This document shows, in pieces, positions 1-5,521 of a DNA stretch of 8,334 bases (the first letter of the stretch is position 1; each line of letters opens with the position of its first letter). The notes below the pieces were generated by a model that did no database searches, was not told the origin of the DNA, and saw nothing but the letters and a program-made list of their open reading frames with translations. Source of the DNA: Ruminococcus sp. UBA7013 (GTDB lineage: Bacteria > Bacillota > Clostridia > Oscillospirales > Ruminococcaceae); contig DJXD01000112.1 of the NCBI GenBank assembly GCA_002449585.1, positions 1 through 8,334 on the forward strand, written 5' to 3'. Both the position numbers and the translations under genes were made by a program.

Positions 1-3000
1 ATTTTCAGAGTTTTGCTCAGGGCTATAAACGCAAACAAGGGAGATGAAATTTCAATCAAAAATGTAGAAGTCTACGCAAATAATAAATCTGATGCTAAAA
101 TTACCTCAACGGGAAAGGCTGTTACGAGCAGTGACAAAAAAAAATTTTATCATGTGGCTGCAGGTGGGTTGGTCGGTGCGATAAAGTTTGATTGTAGTGT
201 ACCAATTACAGTGCAGAATTGCTCTGTTGAGGGATACGATATTTCTGCATTGGAGATAGCTGGCGGAATGGTTGGTGTATTTGGACAGAATCCAAGTAAT
301 GGTGGCGTCTCTGCTAATAGTAAACTTGAATTGCAAAATATAAGTGTAAGTGATTGCGATATTTCTGCTACAAATACGGAAGATACAACAGGAATTTTGA
401 ATAATGCTGGTGGATTGGTTGGAACACAATATGCTAGTGAGAATAATAATCGATTCCTTTATGGTTACAATATCCTTGTAAAAAATATAAATCTTAGTGG
501 AAATAACATAGGGACTATAACTGGACTGCGACATCATGATACCTATTCTGTTATTAAATTGGTAGGATTCTCACGACAAGATGACCAGACACAAAATGGT
601 ATGGTCAGTGATTTAGTTGGCCGTTCTATCAATGCGTTTAGTTGGAATAGCAAAAATAGTGTATACACATTGACAGATGGTACTTCTACCTTCGGCACAA
701 ATGGCTACGTCATCTTCGCTGACTATGACGACACGGCAAACAGTGAACCCGTAGAGAATTTTTCAAATGCAGTATCAAGTAGTGCGGATGTTTTTCCCAA
801 TGTTTCTACCATGCGTTCCAAAACTACAACCAAAACAACAAAAATTGTAGATGGCAAAGAAGTGACAGATACTGTCATCACTTATGGAAATTATGTTGCC
901 TCTCCTAGTGAAACCACGACAGAAAAAGACGGTGTGACAACTGTAGTAACCATTGAGAATGAAAACTATCCCTTCGTGACTTCCAGTCCTGAATGGGTCA
1001 TCAGCGGTAAAAATGCACAAAGTGAGCAATATTTAACTGGTGATGGTGTACAGGGGCTTGTGTTCAGTGCTTCCAGATTCAAGGAAATTCAGGATGATAT
1101 TGCAAAAACCGGAGACGATGCCGTTGCAAAAGCATACAAGAATGCACTGCCTATCTCCCAGACAATAAAGGACAAAAACAACAATGTCATTCCGAACCCC
1201 CATTGGACAGAAATTTCAGATAATTACACAACATCAGCGGCTGCATACAGCCATATTAAGGGTGTCAGTGTTCCGAACTTTCCGCTCATGATTGTCAGCA
1301 GTGCAAATAATGACGACCTAACCAGACAAATCAACAACTACTTGGGAACATTGACAAACACAACCTATAATTTTGCTGATACAAGCAATTCTGCTATTTA
1401 TGAAACAAAATTATACAAATGCACATGGAACAATGGTAACCAAAATTTTGATGTTGATACAGATACCAAACATTCTAATTTAAAAATGACCCATAGCGAA
1501 AGTGACAGCACAACAAAATACACATTCTACATGAATGCGAATAATGTAGATACTGACAACACAACCCCCATTTTCACGCTGATTGATGTGCAGTTTAAAG
1601 GCCCGTCAGATTCCGGTCAGATTGCCTATCACCTGTATGTTCCGGTATATGTCAAAAAATTTCTGCGGTATAATTTCCGTATTGCTCCTGAATCTGGTAC
1701 GGATTATCTGAATAAAGGAGATTATGGGGATGGACGTAAAACTTTATTTGAAAACACAGGAAACCCAATTACAGTCGGCTTTGAATACATATACCAGCGA
1801 AAAGCAGATGAATGGAAAGATGAAATCAATGCTGGAACGAGTGTTTTAACCAATTATTATAAAACATTGACATTGAACAATCAGACAGATAATAAGGTAT
1901 GGCCTGCTGGTACAAAGTTTATGCTGGTTGATGCAGCCGCTGGAGGAAAAACTTATTATTTGAATACTCCGCCCACGGATTTGGCAATTGATTTATATGA
2001 CTTCACAAGTACTGGAGCATCAGATGGTGTACATTATAGTCCAGCTCCTTTCAACAACCTGATGACTGTAACAGTGGGACAGCCGGAAGATGAAGAAATT
2101 ATCCGAAATTTAGTAAAGTTAGATGAAACAGATGAGGAAAAAGCAATTGAAGCTGGTGCAACCGTTCGGGATAAAAATAATGTTTATTATCGCCCATATG
2201 ATGAAAGTAAAGATAGCTCAAAGACAAATGATGAGAAATATGCAGTAACAGATGTAACTCTGAAAGATACAACAGCCACTTACCTTGTCGAACGATATTA
2301 TTTAACAATTTTAACACCGAAAAATGAAGCAGATACTATCATTTATCATTATGAAATTTCATCACGAGGCAATTTTGAAAAAACAGCAGATAATTCTGAA
2401 AATCCCAAATGGAGTGTAGGAAAGTGGGAACCGAACAGCATAGACCGTAAACAAGATGCACATTTGTTGCTTGGAAATTTGTATCAGAACGATCTTACTT
2501 TGAATGTTGTTCCACGTAAATCAGGAACACAATTTATGGATAATAACAACAACTGGCTGATCGTAACCATGACAGCAAATATTAAATTGACGGAAAGTGC
2601 AATAACAAAAGGAATTCAAAGTAATATGCAGAACAATCCAGATTCTACAATTTATCAAACATTTTTGATGAGTTATGATAAACTGGACAAACGAGTAGGT
2701 CAGTCTCAAGTAGGTGTTCAAATTGCGGCAGATGTCAGCATTGGCAGTGATATGACTTATTATATTCAAGGCGGCAACACATTTTCAAAAGAAACAGCAA
2801 CATCAATTATTGAGCCTGAAACACCTGTTGAGGGTAAAGTATACGCTTCTAAACCTGAGATTACAGAAAATTATATTGAATTTGCGAATAATCAGAATTT
2901 GCTGACATATCTGGCAGACAAAGACGATGTATATGAGAACGCTGTATCTTTGCAAGTGAAATTTGATGCGGTGTATCAGCCTAAATTATTAATTTATCAG

Positions 3001-3849
3001 TTCCCCAAAAATGACTACGAAGATAACTCAATAGGGTCAAGCGTAATTGGATATTCCAATATTGCATCATCCAAAGAAAATGCGGCATTCAGTGCAACAT
3101 CCACAACCATAACAGATGGTTATCGTTATTATACAAAAGATGATTCAGCAGCTGAATTAGAATACAATGTGGTACAGACACCAGAAGCAATAACAGGTGC
3201 ATACAGCTATCTTGGCAAAAATGCTGTAGAATTGGAGTCAGCAGACACGAAAAAAGCCCTTTCTTATGTTGATACTTATTCACGATATGACACAAGAGCC
3301 TTGCGGACTGATAATGATTATATCGAATATACATTAACATTATCAAACCGTAAAACTGATTATGTAAAAGTAGAAACAGGAGAACCAGATAGCACAAATA
3401 AAGGCTTGACAATCAGCGATTACTTGACAGACCTCACGTTTTATGGTATCAATACAAGCGAGACACATGATAATCCACTCTATATATTCAATCAATCATC
3501 TGATAATAAAGCAGTTCCCAAAATGAATAATGAGACTAATATCTTATACGATACTGATGGTAAAACAATTCTTGCAAAAATTACTGTAACAAATACCTTG
3601 ATTCAACTGCGTGTTCATAAAAGTCAGCTGAATACGCAAGGTGATGGGATTTATCTGCTACCCATTGATTTCAAGGTAAAGACTGGTGATGGCGACTTTA
3701 ACAATAATGGTTTGGCATATGCCAACTATAAAGTATCACTTACTGCGGCAACCTACAAAGATGGGAATACAACAGAATATTTCACACCTTCCTATGCTTA
3801 TGACCATATAATTTATACAAATGCAAGATTAGAATCTGGTATCCAATAA
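1..3849 (+). CDS. Giant secreted/surface protein with GLUG-type repeats, 5'-truncated by window edge
   Basis: The reading frame is open from the first base, so the start lies upstream; the TTG at 13 is only the first possible internal start. 1,282 codons are visible. Counting from the codon at 13, GLUG-type motifs appear at residues 51-55 (GGLVG), 84-88 (GGMVG) and 133-137 (GGLVG). Such repeats usually build beta-solenoid stems in extracellular proteins. Further on are YVIFADYDD (232-240), a Thr/Lys-rich stretch (about 250-318), YPFVTSSP (319-326) and LTGDGVQGL (341-349). I associate this motif order with large surface proteins of gut Firmicutes, from memory only. The remaining roughly 900 residues are rich in Asn, Thr, Ser, Asp and Tyr with alternating beta-strand patterns and almost no Cys. 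The C-terminus (NARLESGIQ) has no LPXTG motif, hydrophobic segment or basic tail, so anchoring is unexplained. A role in adhesion or cell-surface structure is inference. The stop codon is TAA at 3847-3849. Confidence 0.85.
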   Translation: MFRVLLRAINANKGDEISIKNVEVYANNKSDAKITSTGKAVTSSDKKKFYHVAAGGLVGAIKFDCSVPITVQNCSVEGYDISALEIAGGMVGVFGQNPSNGGVSANSKLELQNISVSDCDISATNTEDTTGILNNAGGLVGTQYASENNNRFLYGYNILVKNINLSGNNIGTITGLRHHDTYSVIKLVGFSRQDDQTQNGMVSDLVGRSINAFSWNSKNSVYTLTDGTSTFGTNGYVIFADYDDTANSEPVENFSNAVSSSADVFPNVSTMRSKTTTKTTKIVDGKEVTDTVITYGNYVASPSETTTEKDGVTTVVTIENENYPFVTSSPEWVISGKNAQSEQYLTGDGVQGLVFSASRFKEIQDDIAKTGDDAVAKAYKNALPISQTIKDKNNNVIPNPHWTEISDNYTTSAAAYSHIKGVSVPNFPLMIVSSANNDDLTRQINNYLGTLTNTTYNFADTSNSAIYETKLYKCTWNNGNQNFDVDTDTKHSNLKMTHSESDSTTKYTFYMNANNVDTDNTTPIFTLIDVQFKGPSDSGQIAYHLYVPVYVKKFLRYNFRIAPESGTDYLNKGDYGDGRKTLFENTGNPITVGFEYIYQRKADEWKDEINAGTSVLTNYYKTLTLNNQTDNKVWPAGTKFMLVDAAAGGKTYYLNTPPTDLAIDLYDFTSTGASDGVHYSPAPFNNLMTVTVGQPEDEEIIRNLVKLDETDEEKAIEAGATVRDKNNVYYRPYDESKDSSKTNDEKYAVTDVTLKDTTATYLVERYYLTILTPKNEADTIIYHYEISSRGNFEKTADNSENPKWSVGKWEPNSIDRKQDAHLLLGNLYQNDLTLNVVPRKSGTQFMDNNNNWLIVTMTANIKLTESAITKGIQSNMQNNPDSTIYQTFLMSYDKLDKRVGQSQVGVQIAADVSIGSDMTYYIQGGNTFSKETATSIIEPETPVEGKVYASKPEITENYIEFANNQNLLTYLADKDDVYENAVSLQVKFDAVYQPKLLIYQFPKNDYEDNSIGSSVIGYSNIASSKENAAFSATSTTITDGYRYYTKDDSAAELEYNVVQTPEAITGAYSYLGKNAVELESADTKKALSYVDTYSRYDTRALRTDNDYIEYTLTLSNRKTDYVKVETGEPDSTNKGLTISDYLTDLTFYGINTSETHDNPLYIFNQSSDNKAVPKMNNETNILYDTDGKTILAKITVTNTLIQLRVHKSQLNTQGDGIYLLPIDFKVKTGDGDFNNNGLAYANYKVSLTAATYKDGNTTEYFTPSYAYDHIIYTNARLESGIQ

Positions 3850-3855
3850 ACTAAT

Positions 3856-3900
3856 CCAAAGCGATCGTAAAGGGGGAAATACCCTCCAAACGGTCGCTGG
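3856..3900 (+). terminator. GC-rich stem-loop after the surface-protein gene (possible terminator, no U-tract)
   Basis: Seven bases after the stop codon, AGCGATCGT (3860-3868) pairs with ACGGTCGCT (3890-3898) through nine pairs including one G-U. An inner AGGG/CCCT stem (3871-3874 with 3882-3885) stacks above it. The position suits a transcription end or an mRNA-stabilising 3' structure. The following bases (GGGATTGTG) contain no run of T, so it is not a standard intrinsic terminator and read-through is possible. Confidence 0.4.
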
Positions 3901-4056
3901 GATTGTGTAACGGGGATTTATGAATTTAAATCATTAAAGTAATTGCAAATTATTGTATGCTACTGTGTCTAAAACCCAGCAAAATAGTCTATGAAGTAAG
4001 CAGGAGTAAATGAGACACCGATTTGCTAATCTTGCATCAAAAAATTCACAGTAAGG

Positions 4057-4068
4057 CACAATTTTGTG
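4057..4068. promoter_or_regulatory. Short palindrome adjoining the 10-bp repeats
   Basis: CACAA (4057-4061) and TTGTG (4064-4068) form a perfect 5-bp inverted repeat with a 2-bp centre, two bases upstream of the first full 10-bp direct repeat. A dyad of this size could be an operator half-site pair for a small dimeric regulator. It is short and AT-rich enough to occur by chance, so the call rests mainly on its position next to the repeat array. Confidence 0.25.
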
Positions 4069-4070
4069 TT

Positions 4071-4115
4071 ACTGTATGCTACTGTATGCAACTGTGTAAT
4101 ACTGTGTACGACTTG
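4071..4115 (+). repeat. Four-and-a-half 10-bp phased direct repeats, consensus ACTGTRTRNN
   Basis: The four consecutive decamers are ACTGTATGCT, ACTGTATGCA, ACTGTGTAAT and ACTGTGTACG, followed by a partial ACTTG. Related isolated units lie upstream: ATTGTATGCT at 3952-3961 continuing into ACTGTGTCTA, and ATTGTGTAAC at 3902-3911. The 10-bp period is close to one helical turn, so a protein bound to each unit would sit on the same DNA face. The array ends about 73 bp upstream of the -35 box at 4188. It could be an iteron-like set of regulator or recombinase arm sites, or simply a degenerate microsatellite. Confidence 0.6.
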
Positions 4116-4123
4116 TAGATTAG

Positions 4124-4151
4124 TGGCAGAGGAAATAAACACACTCTGCCA
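4124..4151. promoter_or_regulatory. Perfect 8-bp inverted repeat upstream of the main promoter
   Basis: TGGCAGAG (4124-4131) and CTCTGCCA (4144-4151) are exact reverse complements separated by 12 bp. There is no T-run after the right arm on the plus strand, so it is unlikely to be a terminator for plus-strand transcription. It lies 36 bp upstream of the -35 box and just after the 10-bp repeats, a plausible operator for the HTH gene product or another regulator. Function is inferred from position only. Confidence 0.4.
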
Positions 4152-4187
4152 GACCGATGGAATGAAAAAACTATACCACAGGTTTAC

Positions 4188-4216
4188 TTGACATTCTCTC
4201 AATTCTGTGCTATAAT
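4188..4216 (+). promoter_or_regulatory. Consensus sigma-A promoter with extended -10
   Basis: TTGACA (4188-4193) and TATAAT (4211-4216) are both perfect consensus hexamers separated by exactly 17 bp. TG at 4208-4209 adds an extended -10 (TGCTATAAT). Transcription should start near 4223, leaving a leader of about 53 nt before the ATG at 4276. A promoter this close to ideal should be very strong unless repressed, consistent with the dyad and direct repeats upstream and with the tRNA genes it may drive downstream. Confidence 0.88.
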
Positions 4217-4228
4217 GAAAACATCAAA

Positions 4229-4241
4229 GGGAGACACTCCC
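4229..4241 (+). other. Short hairpin at the 5' end of the leader RNA
   Basis: GGGAG (4229-4233) pairs with CTCCC (4237-4241) around a 3-nt ACA loop, only a few bases after the predicted transcription start. Stable hairpins at an extreme 5' end commonly protect transcripts from decay. It could also overlap an operator. It does not cover the Shine-Dalgarno of the next ORF at 4261-4269. Confidence 0.45.
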
Positions 4242-4275
4242 TCACAAGATTCTAACTAATGAAAGGGTGAAAACA

Positions 4276-4425
4276 ATGAACGCTGTCATGAACAACACAA
4301 AGATGAATAATAGTCAGTATGTCTTTGAATATCAGCAGTATAGCTTTTTCCAGTATCAGGAGGAAAGCTCCGTTGTGCTGCACCAAAGACATTTAAGTGC
4401 TTGTTCAGTTCACCAGATTCAGTGA
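4276..4425 (+). CDS. Small hypothetical protein, 49 aa, first ORF of the HTH/tRNA unit
   Basis: The ATG at 4276 follows GAAAGGGTG (4261-4269) at a normal distance and lies about 53 nt after the predicted start of a consensus promoter, so translation is likely. The 49-residue product begins MNAVMNNTKMNNSQYVFEYQ and ends SACSVHQIQ. It is rich in Gln, Asn, Ser and Tyr, with an aromatic core (FEYQQYSFFQYQ) and no signal peptide, membrane segment or recognisable domain. The HTH gene follows 110 nt downstream in the same orientation. It may be a real small protein or a leader ORF whose translation influences the downstream genes; I see no attenuator-like terminator after it that would prove the latter. 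I do not recognise a family. Confidence 0.6.
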   Translation: MNAVMNNTKMNNSQYVFEYQQYSFFQYQEESSVVLHQRHLSACSVHQIQ

Positions 4426-4535
4426 AGAGAGTGATTCATTGTGAACCATCTTATGATAGAACAACATCGTCTGTGTGCAGTGCAAAACTAACACAGGCGG
4501 TTAATTTTATATCTATCAGAAAGGTGGTTATTCTT

Positions 4536-4766
4536 ATGACAGAAGTTATTCCAACGATTAACATGACAGCGACTGGTGCGAACATCAAAAATCTCATCAA
4601 GGCAAAAGGGCTTAAAATTGTGGATATTCAAAACGGCTGCGGATTCAACACACCGCAGGCAGTGTTCAAATGGATGCGTGGTGATACAATGCCTTCAATT
4701 GACAATATGGTGATTCTGGCACATATGCTGAATGTGACCATTGACCAGATTATTATTCTCAACTGA
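4536..4766 (+). CDS. Small XRE-type helix-turn-helix protein, 76 aa
   Basis: This encodes a compact DNA-binding protein that is little more than an XRE/Cro-like helix-turn-helix domain. I place the start at ATG 4536 because AAAGGTGG (4520-4527) lies 8 nt before it; the frame is open further upstream but without a comparable ribosome binding site. Residues 12-24 form helix 1 (TGANIKNLIKAKG). Residues 28-37 (IVDIQNGCGF) and 38-49 (NTPQAVFKWMRG) form the scaffold and recognition helices, and the C-terminal helices contain IDNMVILAHMLNVTIDQII. The SxxxFKWxxGxxxPSxDNxxxLA-like pattern is typical of the fold. No ligand or dimer domain is present. It lies between a 49-aa ORF and the tRNA array, 29 nt from tRNA-Glu with no terminator between, so it is probably co-transcribed with the tRNAs and may regulate the promoter at 4188. 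Target DNA is unknown. Confidence 0.85.
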   Translation: MTEVIPTINMTATGANIKNLIKAKGLKIVDIQNGCGFNTPQAVFKWMRGDTMPSIDNMVILAHMLNVTIDQIIILN

Positions 4767-4795
4767 AAATTATGCCTGATATGGGCAATAACAAT

Positions 4796-4872
4796 GGCGG
4801 ATTCGTCTAACAGGTACAGGACATATCCCTTTCAAGGATGTAATACGAGTTCGAGTCTCGTATCCGTCACCA
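4796..4872 (+). tRNA. tRNA-Glu(UUC)
   Basis: The gene folds as a full cloverleaf. The acceptor arms GGCGGAT/ATCCGTC make seven pairs including one G-U, the D-stem is GTCT/GGAC, the anticodon stem is TATCC/GGATG, and the T-arm is ACGAG-TTCGAGT-CTCGT. The anticodon TTC is at 4831-4833, reading GAA/GAG. It is the only tRNA in the array with an encoded 3' ACCA (4869-4872). The long D-loop and overall sequence differ from the housekeeping tRNA-Glu form I know from Firmicutes, which suggests an accessory copy. It starts 29 nt after the HTH gene stop codon. Confidence 0.88.
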
Positions 4873-4938
4873 TTCCGCTTCGTCTAAAGCCACCTGTTTC
4901 TGGCACAGGTAATGGGAGTTCGATTCTCTCAGCGGAAA
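4873..4938 (+). tRNA. tRNA-Gln(CUG)-like gene with a reduced D-arm
   Basis: The acceptor arms TTCCGCT/AGCGGAA pair perfectly, with the U1-A72 pair typical of Gln tRNAs. The anticodon stem CCTGT/ACAGG encloses TTCTGGC, giving anticodon CTG at 4900-4902, and the T-arm GGGAG-TTCGATT-CTCTC is intact. Between position 9 and the anticodon stem there are only about 11 nt, too few for a D-stem and loop, so the molecule is 66 nt without CCA. Position 37 is G rather than the usual A. It begins at the very next base after the CCA of tRNA-Glu, so processing of one must release the other. It may be a working minimal tRNA, a decayed copy or a tRNA-like RNA. Confidence 0.65.
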
Positions 4939-4944
4939 TCATAT

Positions 4945-5017
4945 GCCTTCGTAGCTTAGATGGTAGAGCGCAGGTCTGAAGAATCTGGCGTCGCAAGTTC
5001 GATTCTTGCCAGAGGCA
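4945..5017 (+). tRNA. tRNA-Phe(GAA)
   Basis: The acceptor is GCCTTCG/CAGAGGC with a C6-A67 mismatch and a T5-G68 wobble. The D-arm is GCTT-AGATGGTA-GAGC, the anticodon stem is CAGGT/ATCTG, the anticodon GAA is at 4978-4980, and the T-arm is GCAAG-TTCGATT-CTTGC. The discriminator A is followed by TCA, so CCA is not encoded. It sits 6 nt after the Gln(CUG) gene. The mismatch and divergence from the usual Firmicutes tRNA-Phe suggest an accessory, mobile-element type copy, although the core cloverleaf is sound. Confidence 0.88.
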
Positions 5018-5026
5018 TCAGAATAT

Positions 5027-5097
5027 TTCCGTTTCGTTTAATGGCAGGACAGCGGTCTTTGAAGCCGGGAATGGAAGTTCGATTCTTCCAACGGAAA
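5027..5097 (+). tRNA. tRNA-Gln(UUG)
   Basis: The acceptor TTCCGTT/AACGGAA pairs fully, again with U1-A72. The D-arm is GTTT-AATGGCA-GGAC, the anticodon TTG is at 5059-5061 (loop CTTTGAA) and the T-arm is GGAAG-TTCGATT-CTTCC. The anticodon stem GCGGT/GCCGG has a G27-G43 clash and a T31-G39 wobble. CCA is not encoded. Its ends and T-arm resemble the Gln(CUG) gene 89 nt upstream, suggesting that the two are duplicated and diverged, with the D-arm kept here and lost there. Confidence 0.87.
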
Positions 5098-5114
5098 TTA
5101 TAAAATATTTAAAT

Positions 5115-5196
5115 GGGAGTGTCGCATAGCGGCAATTGCACCTGACTGTAAATCAGGAGACTTCGGTCTGCGCTGGTTCGAGTCCAGCCACTCCCA
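5115..5196 (+). tRNA. tRNA-Tyr(GUA)
   Basis: This is a class II tRNA. The acceptor GGGAGTG/CACTCCC pairs perfectly, the anticodon stem is CCTGA/TCAGG with anticodon GTA at 5148-5150, the variable arm is built on AGAC-TTCG-GTCT, and the T-arm is GCTGG-TTCGAGT-CCAGC. The D-stem is short (GCA/TGC). The discriminator A is followed by TCA, so CCA is added after transcription. It follows the Gln(UUG) gene by 17 nt, the longest gap in the array. Confidence 0.92.
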
Positions 5197-5203
5197 TCAT
5201 CAT

Positions 5204-5291
5204 GGAGAAGTGGCTGAGTGGCTGAAAGCGACAGTTTGCTAAACTGCTGTACGGCATTCCCGTACCGGAGGTTCAAATCCTCTCTTCTCCG
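5204..5291 (+). tRNA. tRNA-Ser(GCU)
   Basis: This is a class II tRNA with acceptor GGAGAAG/CTTCTCC and discriminator G, typical of Ser. The anticodon GCT is at 5238-5240 in loop TTGCTAA. The variable arm contains the TACGG/CCGTA stem and the T-arm is GGAGG-TTCAAAT-CCTCT. The first anticodon-stem pair is an A-C mismatch, and CCA is not encoded. It is the last tRNA of the array and is followed 23 nt later by a strong intrinsic terminator. Confidence 0.92.
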
Positions 5292-5314
5292 CTATAGATA
5301 AAATACCTGTCTTT

Positions 5315-5344
5315 ATGCCAGATTGATAATCTGGCATTCTTTTT
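5315..5344 (+). terminator. Intrinsic terminator of the tRNA array
   Basis: ATGCCAGATT (5315-5324) and AATCTGGCAT (5328-5337) form a perfect 10-bp stem with a 3-nt loop, followed by TCTTTTT (5338-5344). This is a classic rho-independent terminator placed 23 nt after tRNA-Ser. It closes the unit that begins at the promoter at 4188. Confidence 0.92.
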
Positions 5345-5433
5345 GCTGTGCATACCTGATTGTCTGATAAGCACCTCCCGAGCTTGAAAAGCGGATTTGT
5401 AGGGTTTAAAGAACTCATGTGATATTTTGCACA

Positions 5434-5467
5434 ATTATCATGCATCATCTTTGGTTGTTATGATAAT
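5434..5467. promoter_or_regulatory. 8-bp inverted repeat ahead of the 55-aa gene
   Basis: ATTATCAT (5434-5441) and ATGATAAT (5460-5467) are exact reverse complements 18 bp apart, centred about 40 bp upstream of the -10 box at 5490. The centre-to-centre distance of 26 bp is between two and three helical turns. It may be a regulator site, but the arms are AT-rich. The surrounding spacer 5345-5485 holds no convincing ORF. Confidence 0.3.
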
Positions 5468-5486
5468 GGCTATTTTTCCTGAATTA

Positions 5487-5495
5487 TGGTATGAT
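5487..5495 (+). promoter_or_regulatory. Extended -10 promoter of the 55-aa gene
   Basis: TGGTATGAT (5487-5495) is an extended -10 element (TGN plus TATGAT, one base off consensus). No good -35 hexamer is seen 17 bp upstream (TGGCTA at 5467-5472), as often happens with extended -10 promoters. Transcription would start near 5502, giving a very short leader that still contains the ribosome binding site at 5504-5512. Confidence 0.5.
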
Positions 5496-5521
5496 AGTAC
5501 ACTGAAAGGAGGTATGCTGTT

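Noticed and set aside
106..537. Minus-strand 143-codon ORF and other antisense ORFs within 1-3849
   Set aside because: They overlap the long continuous plus-strand protein, lack ribosome binding sites and have composition typical of reverse-complement shadows.
3679..3729. Calcium-binding or dockerin-like loop in the surface protein (GDGDFNNNGLAYANY)
   Set aside because: There is only one Asp/Asn-rich loop, without the paired helical repeat of dockerins; it fits a turn between beta strands.
4071..4115. CRISPR array
   Set aside because: The repeats are only 10 bp, contiguous and without spacers, and no cas gene is visible.
4401..4535. Upstream extension of the HTH protein
   Set aside because: The frame is open, but the added 45 residues overlap the end of the 49-aa ORF, look non-protein-like and lack a ribosome binding site; the start at 4536 has a good one.
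4774..4786. Terminator between the HTH gene and tRNA-Glu
   Set aside because: Only a weak GCC/GGC dyad with no T-run; it would not stop transcription reliably.
4794..4979. Plus-strand 61-codon ORF
   Set aside because: It runs straight through tRNA-Glu, tRNA-Gln and into tRNA-Phe, has no ribosome binding site and is explained by the tRNA genes.
5239..5448. Minus-strand 69-codon ORF ending in AEKRGFEPPVRECRTAV
   Set aside because: Its C-terminal half is the antisense of tRNA-Ser and the terminator; this type of peptide is a familiar false gene call opposite Ser tRNAs.
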